This document shows, piece by piece, positions 16,368 through 24,658 of a stretch of DNA of 30,677 nucleotides. Source of the stretch: Prevotella sp. (GTDB taxonomy: Bacteria > Bacteroidota > Bacteroidia > Bacteroidales > Bacteroidaceae). Each line of letters opens with the position of its first letter. Position 1 is the first letter of the stretch. A model generated the notes under the pieces. It ran no database searches and had not been told where the DNA came from. It saw nothing but the letters and a program-made list of their open reading frames with translations. Made by a program: the position numbers and the translations under genes. The DNA lies in contig JAFRQC010000024.1 in the NCBI GenBank assembly GCA_017428805.1, positions 1-30,677 of the forward strand, read 5' to 3'.

Positions 16368-16399
16368 CAAAGGTACTGCTTTTTGCGCACACAGCCAAA
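16368..16399 (-). promoter_or_regulatory. Promoter of the etfB operon
   Basis: On the minus strand TTTG (16399-16396), exactly 20 bases and TACCTTTG (16375-16368) match the Bacteroidetes consensus fully. It is the proximal part of duplicated module A. Confidence 0.75.
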
Positions 16400-16477
16400 T
16401 AAATTGCACAAAATCAGCCGATTTGTGCACACTTTGGCCGATTTGTGCAATTATTTTAGACGGAAATTGATAATAAT
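16368..16477 (-). repeat. Duplicated promoter module, copy A (etfB operon)
   Basis: This 110-bp block aligns without gaps to 17696-17805, with 86 of 110 positions the same by hand count. It covers the -7 and -33 boxes and about 80 bp upstream. The most conserved parts are the -7 box, GCACAAAATC, GATTTGTGCA and GGAAATTGA. Within A, GCCGATTTGTGCA occurs twice, and GCACAAAATC faces GATTTGTGC as an imperfect inverted repeat, so a protein-binding site is likely. Confidence 0.8.
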
Positions 16478-16486
16478 CAATTCATT

Positions 16487-17668
16487 TCACTCTTTTTGGC
16501 CACAGAATTCGAACGGCATCCATTGCGGATCCACCTCGACGTAATCTGCCACGCTGGCATGGATGATGTGGATGCTCTCGTCCTTCGAACCATAACCGGT
16601 GATCTGCGGCTCCCATCCTATCTCTTCGCCATCGTCGTCAGTCAAAGGCGAATCCGTCACGAAATACCTGATGTAGCCGTCTTTTATCACGACGTAATAG
16701 CTGATGTGCATAAAGTCGCTGGTATAGGCCACGACCTCTTGTCCCGTCCAGGGGGCATCCTGTTCGGGCTTCACGTGGAAGAAACCCCGGATGCGGTGGA
16801 ACATGTCGCTGATGGCCACCGTCTGCATCTTGCCCTTGAACTCTGCCAGAATCAGCATGTCGTCGCGCTCTTGATCCTCAGACTCCTTCGCCTTCCTCAG
16901 ACAGAGCAGGGGATAGCCCTTGCCGTCCAGATCCACAAAAGCCACCTCCTTGAAACCCTCACCGCTGGCCTTTGTCCACTCGCCGTCGCCAAACTCCTGA
17001 TACTCAAAGTCCTCCAACTGTATTTTTGAGAATTGATGCTTCATACCATCCCATGTGTAAATGCGTCTGAGGGTGGGGTAGAAGGGCGAGTATTCGTTGA
17101 TGATGAAGTCGGTGCCCTTCTCCGGCAGTGTCCAGCTCACTTCCCCGAGGGGGAAAGGTTTCTGATAGTCGTCCATCGGACTGCGCTCGGGCTTCATTGT
17201 CTGCGTCTGTGGATCGTAGTCGTACCAACAGAGCAGGTTCTGTGGCATCACGTGTTGCTCGTAGAGGCTGATGGCGAAGACACGGTGGCCGTTAGAGCGT
17301 CGCCAGACACAACATGACATCTGATCGATGTCCGTCAGTGACTCGTAGCAGGCATAGCCATTCTTCGGGTCGATGAGGATGCGTAACTCGTCCTCTTCGT
17401 TGTTCCCAAACAACAGTGTCGTGCCGTTGCGCTTGGTACCTGGGACGGGTTTCTTCTGCTGTTCCAGCACCTCGCCCACCACCCATGTGGGCAGTGCCTG
17501 ATGGAAAGCGCGGAGCAGTGTCATCACATCGGGAGCCTGACCACCGTTCTTGACGCTGATGGTCGTCTGCCGCCAAAGGCTGTCTATTTCCGAGTTTATC
17601 AGGGTCGTCTTGGCACTCATACTGACGGCCGTGAGTAGCACGATGATGGATAAAAAGATCTTTCTCAT
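16487..17668 (-). CDS. Secreted protein of unknown function
   Basis: A 393-residue protein with a clear signal peptide (MRKIFLSIIVLLTAVSMSAK, cleaved near residue 20) and no lipobox or further membrane helix, so it is probably periplasmic or secreted. ATG 17668 is used because the longer frame to 17698 runs into the -7 box. The body is rich in Trp, Tyr and acidic residues, with short beta-like segments (EVAFVDLDGKGYPLLCLR, VVAYTSDFMHISYYVVIKDG). The phrase DLDGKGYP recalls FG-GAP-like propeller loops but is too little for an assignment. I do not recognise the family. It has its own promoter, a near copy of the etfB promoter, which hints at shared control with the ETF operon. Confidence 0.75.
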   Translation of the reverse strand: MRKIFLSIIVLLTAVSMSAKTTLINSEIDSLWRQTTISVKNGGQAPDVMTLLRAFHQALPTWVVGEVLEQQKKPVPGTKRNGTTLLFGNNEEDELRILIDPKNGYACYESLTDIDQMSCCVWRRSNGHRVFAISLYEQHVMPQNLLCWYDYDPQTQTMKPERSPMDDYQKPFPLGEVSWTLPEKGTDFIINEYSPFYPTLRRIYTWDGMKHQFSKIQLEDFEYQEFGDGEWTKASGEGFKEVAFVDLDGKGYPLLCLRKAKESEDQERDDMLILAEFKGKMQTVAISDMFHRIRGFFHVKPEQDAPWTGQEVVAYTSDFMHISYYVVIKDGYIRYFVTDSPLTDDDGEEIGWEPQITGYGSKDESIHIIHASVADYVEVDPQWMPFEFCGQKE

Positions 17669-17695
17669 TTCGGTTCGGGTTAGAATTGACGGGTA

Positions 17696-17805
17696 CAAAG
17701 GTACTCAATTTTACCCATACCGCCACATAAATGGCACAAAATCAATACATTTTTGCACATTTCGGCGGATTTGTGCATTTTATTTGGATGGAAATTGAAA
17801 AAAAT
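17696..17805 (-). repeat. Duplicated promoter module, copy B (secreted protein gene)
   Basis: The partner of module A. It holds the -7 box TACCTTTG (17703-17696); the -33 position reads TGTG where A has TTTG. The upstream part keeps GGCACAAAATC and GGATTTGTGCA. It lies in the divergent gap before the SpoIIE-type gene, so the far end may also affect that gene. Confidence 0.8.
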
Positions 17806-17839
17806 CAATCGTAATTCATACACTTTCATAAATAAATTG

Positions 17840-17847
17840 TACCTTTG
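17840..17847 (+). promoter_or_regulatory. -7 box of the phosphatase-dnaG-cls operon
   Basis: TACCTTTG matches TAnnTTTG and is 17 bases before the ATG at 17865. No TTTG is found at the expected -33 spacing, so the promoter may be weak or activated. Confidence 0.5.
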
Positions 17848-17864
17848 CAACCACAACTAACAAT

Positions 17865-19817
17865 ATGAAAGAGAAAAAATATAACCATTCGTTTGCCTCC
17901 AGGCTGTCGCGCTGGGTGATATTGGTGCTGCTTATCATGATGGGCGGCCTGTCGTACTTTCTCTATGGGTTTATCAGGGATTCCATGGTGGGTATCAGCG
18001 CCGACAGCTTCCATGTTGGTATGAGGTCGTCGGACAGAGCCATTAACAAATTAGTGTCGGATGTGTCTGTAGCCGTCAAGAACAACCTCTTCGACATTGA
18101 ACGTCACCTGAAGGAGCCTGACCAGATGCAGGCCATCGTGGAGCGCATCGTCACACAGAATCCCCGTATACGTAGTTGCGGTATCAGTTTCATTGACAAC
18201 TACTATCCCCAGAAGGGGCGATGGTTTTGTCCGTATGCCTGGCGTAACGACAGTATGCCGGTGGTGACCAGACAACTGGGTAGTGCCAATAATGACTACC
18301 TGAGTGCCAAATGGTTTAAGACTGCCATCGCCAGAGACTCGGCCTACTGGTCGGAACCCTTCTTCGACGGTCAGGATGCCAAGACGCCCCTTGTGGCCTA
18401 TATTTGTCCCATCCGCGACTCGCAGGGTAGTACTGTGGCCATTCTGGGTGCCGACCTCTCGCTCGACTTTGTGACGCAGATATTGGAGGAGCAGGACAGC
18501 ATCTTCGACGAAGCAAAATGGGGATTCTCCGGCGTGCTGCATAGTTTTGTGCTGTCGCGCGACGGTTCCTATATCACCCATCCTGACAACCGGCGCATAC
18601 AGAAGGGCAATTTCTTCATACACGTGAAGGACGCCGACGAGCCTGATGTGGCAGAGAAAATCATCAATGAGATCAAGGAGCGTAAGACCAGTGATCGTGA
18701 GACGAGCAACGTGGTGGTGGTGAACCGAAAAGAGACGTATGTGTTCTATTCGCCCTTGACGGATACTGACTGGATGCTGATGGTGACTATCCCAAGGTAT
18801 GGATTAGACTTTGTTGGCAATGTGATGGGCATCGTCATGTTGATAGTTGTCGTTGGTGTGCTGACGGTCACTTTCCTGGTATGCTTCCTAACCATCAGGC
18901 GCACGGCACAGCCCCTGAAGCAACTGGCAGACACTGCCGATAAGGTGGCTCAGGGACAGTTTGACACCCCCCTGCCGACCATCAAGCATCGCGACGAGAT
19001 ATGCCAGTTGCGCGACTCGTTCGAGAACATGCAGCACTCGCTGACCGAATATATAGAGAACTTGAAGCAGACCACCTCGGCAAAGGCTTCGATAGAGAAT
19101 GAGCTGAAGATAGCCCACGGCATTCAGATGAGTATGCTGCCGAAGACCTATCCTGCCTTCCCCAGTCGCGAAGACATTGACATCTTCGGACAGTTGACGC
19201 CAGCCAAGGCTGTAGGCGGAGACCTCTACGACTTCTTCATCCGTGACGAGAAACTGTACTTCTGCATTGGAGACGTGTCGGGCAAGGGCGTTCCTGCATC
19301 GCTGGTCATGGCGGTTACCAGGTCACTGTTCCGTAATATCGCAGCCCACACCACGGAGCCGGAGCAGATGGTGATGGGCATCAACGATTCGCTGAGCGAC
19401 AACAACGAGACCAGCATGTTCGTTACCCTCTTCGTGGGTGTGATTGATCTGAAAACGGGCGACATGCACTACTGCAATGCCGGCCACGACCAGCCGCTGC
19501 TGCTGACAGACGGCGAGGTCAGTCTGCTGCCATGCGATCCGAACATCCCTGCAGGTGTTTTCCCGGAATGGGAATTCAGCCGTCAGCAGATACAATTGAA
19601 ACGCGGTGCCACCCTCTTCCTCTATACCGACGGTCTGAACGAGGCCGAGAACATCGACCACCAGCAGTTCGAAATGGATAGGGTGATGGAGACAGCGAAG
19701 GCTGCTGGCTACAACCCGCAGGAACTCATCGCTGCCATGAGCGCCGCCGTCGCACAGTTCGTGGGTGATGCGGAGCAGAGCGACGACCTCACCATGTTCG
19801 CTATACAAAAGAAGTAG
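17865..19817 (+). CDS. Membrane-bound SpoIIE/RsbU-type PP2C serine phosphatase with extracytoplasmic sensor
   Basis: A 650-residue sensor phosphatase. The order is a membrane helix (about 15-37), a periplasmic Cache/PDC-type sensor (about 40-300, including ILGADLSLDFVTQIL and VFYSPLTDTDWMLMVTIP), a second helix (about 312-342), a HAMP domain (about 343-400, PLKQLADTADKVAQGQF) and a SpoIIE domain (about 412-650). The catalytic region shows AKAVGGDLYDFF, IGDVSGKGVPASLVM, CNAGHDQPLL, LYTDGLNEAEN and SDDLTMFA, which supply the metal-binding aspartates of the PP2C fold. Such proteins usually dephosphorylate a STAS anti-sigma antagonist, but no STAS protein or RsbW-like kinase is nearby. It heads a series of closely spaced genes that includes dnaG. 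Confidence 0.92.
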   Translation: MKEKKYNHSFASRLSRWVILVLLIMMGGLSYFLYGFIRDSMVGISADSFHVGMRSSDRAINKLVSDVSVAVKNNLFDIERHLKEPDQMQAIVERIVTQNPRIRSCGISFIDNYYPQKGRWFCPYAWRNDSMPVVTRQLGSANNDYLSAKWFKTAIARDSAYWSEPFFDGQDAKTPLVAYICPIRDSQGSTVAILGADLSLDFVTQILEEQDSIFDEAKWGFSGVLHSFVLSRDGSYITHPDNRRIQKGNFFIHVKDADEPDVAEKIINEIKERKTSDRETSNVVVVNRKETYVFYSPLTDTDWMLMVTIPRYGLDFVGNVMGIVMLIVVVGVLTVTFLVCFLTIRRTAQPLKQLADTADKVAQGQFDTPLPTIKHRDEICQLRDSFENMQHSLTEYIENLKQTTSAKASIENELKIAHGIQMSMLPKTYPAFPSREDIDIFGQLTPAKAVGGDLYDFFIRDEKLYFCIGDVSGKGVPASLVMAVTRSLFRNIAAHTTEPEQMVMGINDSLSDNNETSMFVTLFVGVIDLKTGDMHYCNAGHDQPLLLTDGEVSLLPCDPNIPAGVFPEWEFSRQQIQLKRGATLFLYTDGLNEAENIDHQQFEMDRVMETAKAAGYNPQELIAAMSAAVAQFVGDAEQSDDLTMFAIQKK

Positions 19818-19821
19818 GAGT

Positions 19822-20325
19822 ATGGAAGAAATTATATCAATATCAATTTTTGTGGTCATTTTTGGCGTCTTAGTCATCGCCATATCGACGTTCATTCCCG
19901 TGTATGGATATCTTCGCAGACGGTGGAAGGGCCTTGCCATAGGTTGTCTGGTGCAGCCTGTTGTCTGTGCTGCGCTTATCGGTGCGGCTGTCGCTGGTGC
20001 ATTCTTCTTTCACGATCAAAAGTCCGAGAGGGAGAAGAATTCGGCTATGGTGACGGTCAGGACCATAGAACAGAACGCCAATGACACTGACACGCTGACC
20101 TGGTATCTGAAGGCCAATGAAGAGTGTCTTCTGGATTCTGAAAAGAAAAGTGGCCGTTTCGACGTTATTCGCCTCGACTCTTTGGACACAGGTGTGTGTG
20201 TAGAGGATAGGATTGTGGTTCGTTTCGACATCAAGAACCAGAAGGCCACTGCCACCGACTATGACCTGCCGGCTGAGGTAGTCGATGTGGACTGGGACAA
20301 GGTCAGGGACTACTTCAGCAAATAG
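19822..20325 (+). CDS. Small membrane protein of unknown function
   Basis: A 167-residue protein four bases after the phosphatase stop. It has two membrane helices (about 5-27 and 39-62) and then a soluble part of about 100 residues rich in Asp, Lys and Glu (TVRTIEQNANDTDTLTWYLKANEECL ... DYDLPAEVVDVDWDKVRDYF). ATG 19822 is used; the longer frame from 19765 overlaps the phosphatase gene. I do not recognise a family. The spacing suggests co-translation with the phosphatase. Confidence 0.7.
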   Translation: MEEIISISIFVVIFGVLVIAISTFIPVYGYLRRRWKGLAIGCLVQPVVCAALIGAAVAGAFFFHDQKSEREKNSAMVTVRTIEQNANDTDTLTWYLKANEECLLDSEKKSGRFDVIRLDSLDTGVCVEDRIVVRFDIKNQKATATDYDLPAEVVDVDWDKVRDYFSK

Positions 20326-20349
20326 ATGGATATAATGTAGAATGATGAT

Positions 20350-20724
20350 ATGACAAACGGTATTTATACGATTTTGCTGCTCATTATGAGCAATGTGTTT
20401 ATGACCTTCGCCTGGTATGGTCACCTGCGCCTCCAGCAGTCGGGTGTCTCCACCAACTGGCCTCTTTATCTCGTGATTGCCTTTTCGTGGATGATCGCTT
20501 TCTTCGAGTATTGCTGTCAGGTGCCAGCCAACCGTTTAGGTTTTGTGGACAACGGCGGACCGTTCAACCTCGTACAGTTGAAGGTCATTCAGGAGTGTAT
20601 CTCGCTGGTGGTGTTTGCCGTGATTGCGAACTTCATCTTCCAGCACGAACAACTGCACTGGAACCATGCTGCTGCGGCCCTCTGTCTCGTAGCAGCCGTC
20701 TATTTCGTATTTATGAAACCGTAA
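20350..20724 (+). CDS. DUF486 (DMT-like) membrane protein
   Basis: A 124-residue protein with four hydrophobic helices, similar to half-size drug/metabolite transporter relatives. The DUF486 pattern is clear: LLLIMSNVFMTFAWYGHL at the start, FFEYCCQVPANRLGF, PFNLVQLKVIQE, and ALCLVAAVYFVF at the end. Function and substrate are unknown for the family. It starts 24 bases after the previous gene and ends 22 bases before dnaG. Confidence 0.88.
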   Translation: MTNGIYTILLLIMSNVFMTFAWYGHLRLQQSGVSTNWPLYLVIAFSWMIAFFEYCCQVPANRLGFVDNGGPFNLVQLKVIQECISLVVFAVIANFIFQHEQLHWNHAAAALCLVAAVYFVFMKP

Positions 20725-20729
20725 ATAAA

Positions 20730-20753
20730 GGTGAAAGGGTGAAAAGGTGATTG
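20730..20753 (+). repeat. Three tandem octamers forming the dnaG start region
   Basis: GGTGAAAG, GGTGAAAA and GGTGATTG are consecutive. The GTG start codon of dnaG (20747-20749) is inside the third unit. Confidence 0.7.
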
Positions 20754-22705
20754 ACAGGCTGACGATAGATAAGATCATGGACGCCACGAACATTGTCGAC
20801 GTGGTGGGGGAGTTTGTGACGTTGCGGAAGGCAGGCGTGAACTATAAAGGCCTCTGTCCGTTCCACGACGATAAGACTCCGTCGTTCATGGTGTCGCCGT
20901 CGAAGCAGATCTGCAAGTGTTTCGCCTGTGGCGAGGGTGGCACGGCCATCAACTTCCTGATGAAGCACGAACAGATTACCTATCCTGAAGCCCTGCGCTG
21001 GCTGGCGAAGAAATACAATATCGAGATACAGGAGAAGGAACTGACTGACGAGGAGAAGAAGGAACAGAGCGATCGTGAGTCGATGTTCATCGTCAATGAG
21101 TGGGCGATGAAATACTTCGAGGAAATCCTGAAGAACGATCCCGACGGCATCGCCATCGGCAAACAGTATTTCCGTAGTCGTGGCATCCGCGACGATATCA
21201 TTGCGAAGTTCAACCTCGGCTTCGCCCTGCCTAAGCGTGACGCCCTGGCCACTGCAGCCCAGAAGGCAGGATACAAGGCGGAGTTTCTGGTTAAGACAGG
21301 GTTGTGCTATGGCGAGGACGCGTTGCGCGACCGCTACGCTGGTCGTGTAATCTTCCCTTGGCTGAACGTCAGTGGTAAGGTGGTGGCTTTCGGAGGACGC
21401 TTGTTGGACTCCAGGACGAAGGGCGTGCAACAGAAATACGTGAACTCTCCCGACTCGGAGATCTATCATAAGGAACGTGAACTCTACGGACTCTATCAGG
21501 CGAAGAAGGCCATCGCGAAGGAGGATCGTGTCTATATGGTCGAGGGCTATACCGACGTGATTGCCATGCACCAGTGTGGCCTCGAGAACGTCGTCGCCAA
21601 CTCTGGTACGGCCCTCTCCGTGCATCAGATCAAACTGTTGCGTCGCTTCACGCAGAACATCACCTTATTATATGATGGTGACGAGGCTGGTATCCATGCC
21701 GCTATGCGAGGTACGGATATGCTGTTGGCAGAGGGTATGAACATCAAGGTGCTGTTGTTGCCCGATGGCGACGACCCTGACTCGTTCTCGAAGAAACATT
21801 CCGCCCAGGAATTCAAGGACTATATCGAAAAGAATGCCACGGACTTCATTGGCTTTAAGACCCGTCTGACGGTGGAGAACGTGACCGATCCCGTGAAGCG
21901 TTCCGAGGCCATCGGCGGCATCGTGAAGAGCATCTCCGTCATACCTGATCAGATCCTGCGTTCCACCTACCTTAGCGAACTCTCCCAGCGCCTGGGCATC
22001 AAGGAGCAGACATTGCTCAACTCGATGAACGGGATGATAAGCAAGGACATTGATGAAAAGAGGAGAGAAGAAGTAAGGAGAGAAGGAGAGAAGGAGAATA
22101 CTCCTGCTTCGGATAATACGCCATCAACAGGCATATCTCCTTCTCTCCTTACTCCTTCCCTCCATACTCCTTCGTTAGAGGTGGAACGCCTGCTTGTGCA
22201 GGCGATTGTTCGCGACGGCGAGAAGGTCATTTACGAGGGCATTGAGACGGACGACGGGCAGACCATCAACCTGACGGTAGCGCAGTATATCGCCTACGAC
22301 CTGGGACAAGACGGTCTGTCGTTCCACGATGACCGTTACAATCAGATTCTCTCCGAGGCAGCTGCCCATAGTGGCGAGGAGGGCTTCAAGGCGGAGGAGT
22401 TTTTTATGCACCATCCTGACATCGCCATTAGTTCGTTGGCAGCAGACTTGGCCATCGACCGTCATCAGCTGACACCCGGCTTCCAGCCCAAGGAACGGGA
22501 GGGTGGTCTTCGTCAGCGTGTGCTCCATCTCGTGCTCGACCTGCGGATGGACATCATCGAGAAACGGCTCAAGGAGATTCAGGCCCAGTTGAAGACTGTT
22601 GGCAGCGATATGGAACGGATGAAGCAGTTGCTGGAGGAGTTCCGCGACACCCAGCAGATCCGTGACGCCCTCGCCCGCCAATTAGGTAATGATGTGATAA
22701 GATGA
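20747..22705 (+). CDS. dnaG: DNA primase
   Basis: A 652-residue DnaG that makes RNA primers at the replication fork. The N-terminal CHC2 zinc site is complete (Cys37, His40, Cys58, Cys61). The catalytic core contains YAGRVIFPW and the Toprim residues in VEGYTD (265-270, Glu266) and LYDGDEAG (Asp310, Asp312). The C-terminal region (about 480-652) should be the helicase-binding part. The start is GTG: MIDRLTIDKIMDATNIVDVV matches the usual Bacteroidetes N-terminus and no better ATG exists. A linker at about 439-473 is encoded by an inverted repeat of GGAGAGAA-type words, giving a charged half (RREEVRREGEKE) and a Ser/Pro half (SPSLLTPSLHTPS). It overlaps cls by ATGA. Confidence 0.96.
   Translation: MIDRLTIDKIMDATNIVDVVGEFVTLRKAGVNYKGLCPFHDDKTPSFMVSPSKQICKCFACGEGGTAINFLMKHEQITYPEALRWLAKKYNIEIQEKELTDEEKKEQSDRESMFIVNEWAMKYFEEILKNDPDGIAIGKQYFRSRGIRDDIIAKFNLGFALPKRDALATAAQKAGYKAEFLVKTGLCYGEDALRDRYAGRVIFPWLNVSGKVVAFGGRLLDSRTKGVQQKYVNSPDSEIYHKERELYGLYQAKKAIAKEDRVYMVEGYTDVIAMHQCGLENVVANSGTALSVHQIKLLRRFTQNITLLYDGDEAGIHAAMRGTDMLLAEGMNIKVLLLPDGDDPDSFSKKHSAQEFKDYIEKNATDFIGFKTRLTVENVTDPVKRSEAIGGIVKSISVIPDQILRSTYLSELSQRLGIKEQTLLNSMNGMISKDIDEKRREEVRREGEKENTPASDNTPSTGISPSLLTPSLHTPSLEVERLLVQAIVRDGEKVIYEGIETDDGQTINLTVAQYIAYDLGQDGLSFHDDRYNQILSEAAAHSGEEGFKAEEFFMHHPDIAISSLAADLAIDRHQLTPGFQPKEREGGLRQRVLHLVLDLRMDIIEKRLKEIQAQLKTVGSDMERMKQLLEEFRDTQQIRDALARQLGNDVIR
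22062..22164. repeat. Inverted array of GGAG-type octamers inside dnaG
   Basis: The left arm (22062-22100) has units such as GGAGAGAA and GAAGTAA; the right arm (22134-22164 and just before) is the reverse complement type, TCTCCTTCTCTCCTTACTCC and so on. About 33 bases separate the arms. The reading frame stays open, and the island lies in the linker between the primase core and the C-terminal domain. Confidence 0.75.
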
Positions 22706-24135
22706 GTTGGAACGTTATATTTGTCATCGTCTCGCAGTTGATCGCCATCCTGGCTATTATCCACGTGGTGCTCGACAACCGGCAGCCAGCCAAGACCCTT
22801 GCCTGGGCGCTGGTGATTTGGTTCGTGCCGGTGGCAGGTGTTGTGTTCTACCTTTTCTTCGGCATCAACACCCGCAAGGAACGCTATGTCAGTGAACGGA
22901 GTATGAACCAGCTGACGAAACGCTCTATGCTGGAGTTCGTCGAACAGCAGAACCTCCGTCTGCCTGAGAAACAGAAACCGCTCATCGACCTCTTCATCAA
23001 CCAGAACCTCGCCCTGCCTTTCAAAGATAATAAGGTGGACATCTATACCGACGGCTATCAGTTCTTCCCGGCCTTGTTGCAGGAGATCAGTAAGGCCCGC
23101 AGTCATATCCACGTGGATATGTATATCTTTGCCGACGATGCCCTGGGCACGCTGATTGCCGATGCCCTCATCGCCAAGGCCCGTGAGGGGGTGGAGATAC
23201 GAGTCATCTACGACGATGTGGGCTGTTGGAATGTCAAGCGCCAGTTCTTCGAGCGGATGCGTGAGGAGGGTATCGAGGTGGTGGCGTTTATGCCTGTACA
23301 CTTCCCGTCGTTCACGAGTAAGGTGAACTACCGTAACCACCGTAAGATCATCGTCATCGACGGCCAAGTTGGATTCATCGGCGGTATGAACTTTGCCCTG
23401 CGCTATGTGAAAGGTTCGAAGGGACAGCCTTGGCGTGACACGATGCTCAGGGTGACGGGTGGTGCCGTCAATGCCTTGCAACGGGCGTTCCTCGTTGACT
23501 GGTATTTCGTAGACCGTACCCTGCTCTCCGACCGTAAGTTCTATCCGCAGCATATTTCCGAAACGGGAGAACAGATCGTCAACAACTGTCTCATTCAGGT
23601 GGTCACCAGTGGTCCTGTTACGCCTTATCCGGAGATTATGCAAGGCTTCGTGCGAATCATCACGGGTGCCCGTCGTTACCTCTATCTCGAGACACCTTAT
23701 TTCCTGCCCAACGACCCTGTGCTCTTCGCCTTGAAGACGGTGGCGCTGGCAGGTGTCGATGTGCGTGTGCTCTGTCCCCGTCACAGCGATGCCCGTTTTG
23801 TGGAGTGGGCCAGCCGCAGTTATCTGCGTGAGGTGGCAGAGGCAGGGGTGAAGGTGAGCCTGTATCAGTCAGGGTTCCTCCATTCGAAGGTGATGGTGTG
23901 CGACGATGCCGTCAGCACCTGTGGCTCCACGAACCTCGACTTCCGCAGTTTCGAGAACAATTTCGAAGCCAATGCGTTCTTCTACGATGAGGGTGTGGCA
24001 CTCCGAATGAAGAAGGTGTTCCTCGACGACGAGCGACAGGCCGTGGCACTGACAGACCTGCCAGAACGTATGCGTGCCAACTTCTTCATCCGTCTGTGGG
24101 AGAGCATCACTCGTCTGATGGCTCCGTTGTTCTGA
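22702..24135 (+). CDS. cls: Cardiolipin synthase (phospholipase D family)
   Basis: A 477-residue membrane enzyme that joins phosphatidylglycerol-type lipids to make cardiolipin. Two N-terminal membrane helices (about 3-25 and 33-53; LDNRQPAKTLAWALVIW is typical of the family) precede two HKD motifs: NHRKIIVID (His213, Lys215, Asp220) and HSKVMVCDD (His394, Lys396, Asp401), with GSTNLDFRSFENNFE after the second. It begins on the dnaG stop codon (ATGA). Its 3' end overlaps rsmD, on the opposite strand, by 29 bp, with no terminator visible between them. Confidence 0.95.
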   Translation: MSWNVIFVIVSQLIAILAIIHVVLDNRQPAKTLAWALVIWFVPVAGVVFYLFFGINTRKERYVSERSMNQLTKRSMLEFVEQQNLRLPEKQKPLIDLFINQNLALPFKDNKVDIYTDGYQFFPALLQEISKARSHIHVDMYIFADDALGTLIADALIAKAREGVEIRVIYDDVGCWNVKRQFFERMREEGIEVVAFMPVHFPSFTSKVNYRNHRKIIVIDGQVGFIGGMNFALRYVKGSKGQPWRDTMLRVTGGAVNALQRAFLVDWYFVDRTLLSDRKFYPQHISETGEQIVNNCLIQVVTSGPVTPYPEIMQGFVRIITGARRYLYLETPYFLPNDPVLFALKTVALAGVDVRVLCPRHSDARFVEWASRSYLREVAEAGVKVSLYQSGFLHSKVMVCDDAVSTCGSTNLDFRSFENNFEANAFFYDEGVALRMKKVFLDDERQAVALTDLPERMRANFFIRLWESITRLMAPLF

Positions 24136-24658
24136 AAATCGAGAAATTTACGCTTCCGTAACTGCGATGCTCCACGAAGTGCGGATCATCCGAGAAGTCG
24201 TTGTCCTTGCCGTGCTCGAAGACGAAGATGCCGTCGTCTTTCAAAAGTCCTCTCTCAAAGATGAGGCTGGGAATCGTCGGCAGTTCCTTTAGGGCGTATG
24301 GCGGATCTGCGAAGATAAAGTCAAACTGCTGTTTGCACGATTTGATATACCGGAACACATCGCCTCGTAGCGGCAGACAAGTCGTCTCGTTTAATTTCTT
24401 GATGCAGTCGCAGATGAAGCGGTGATGGTCACGGTCGAGTTCGACACTGACCACACGGCTGCAACTACGAGAGAGCAGTTCGAGGGTGATGCTGCCTGTG
24501 CCAGAAAAGAGATCCAGTGCCTCGGTTCCCTCAAAGTCGATATACTGCGTCAGCACATTAAAGATATTCTCCTTGGCGAAGTCCGTTGTCGGCCTCGCCT
24601 TGAAACTCCTTGGAATATCGAAGTGCCGTCCCTTATATCGTCCTGTGATGATTCTCAT
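24107..24658 (-). CDS. rsmD: 16S rRNA (guanine966-N2)-methyltransferase
   Basis: A 183-residue RsmD that methylates G966 of 16S rRNA using S-adenosylmethionine. The start MRIITGRYKGR and RPTTDFAKENIFNVL are characteristic. The SAM-binding motif is LDLFSGTGS (about 48-56), and the catalytic DPPY is at 118-121. Its start overlaps the stop of the DUF3822 gene (ATGA on the minus strand), a pairing common in Bacteroidetes. Confidence 0.95.
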   Translation of the reverse strand: MRIITGRYKGRHFDIPRSFKARPTTDFAKENIFNVLTQYIDFEGTEALDLFSGTGSITLELLSRSCSRVVSVELDRDHHRFICDCIKKLNETTCLPLRGDVFRYIKSCKQQFDFIFADPPYALKELPTIPSLIFERGLLKDDGIFVFEHGKDNDFSDDPHFVEHRSYGSVNFSIFRTTEPSDE

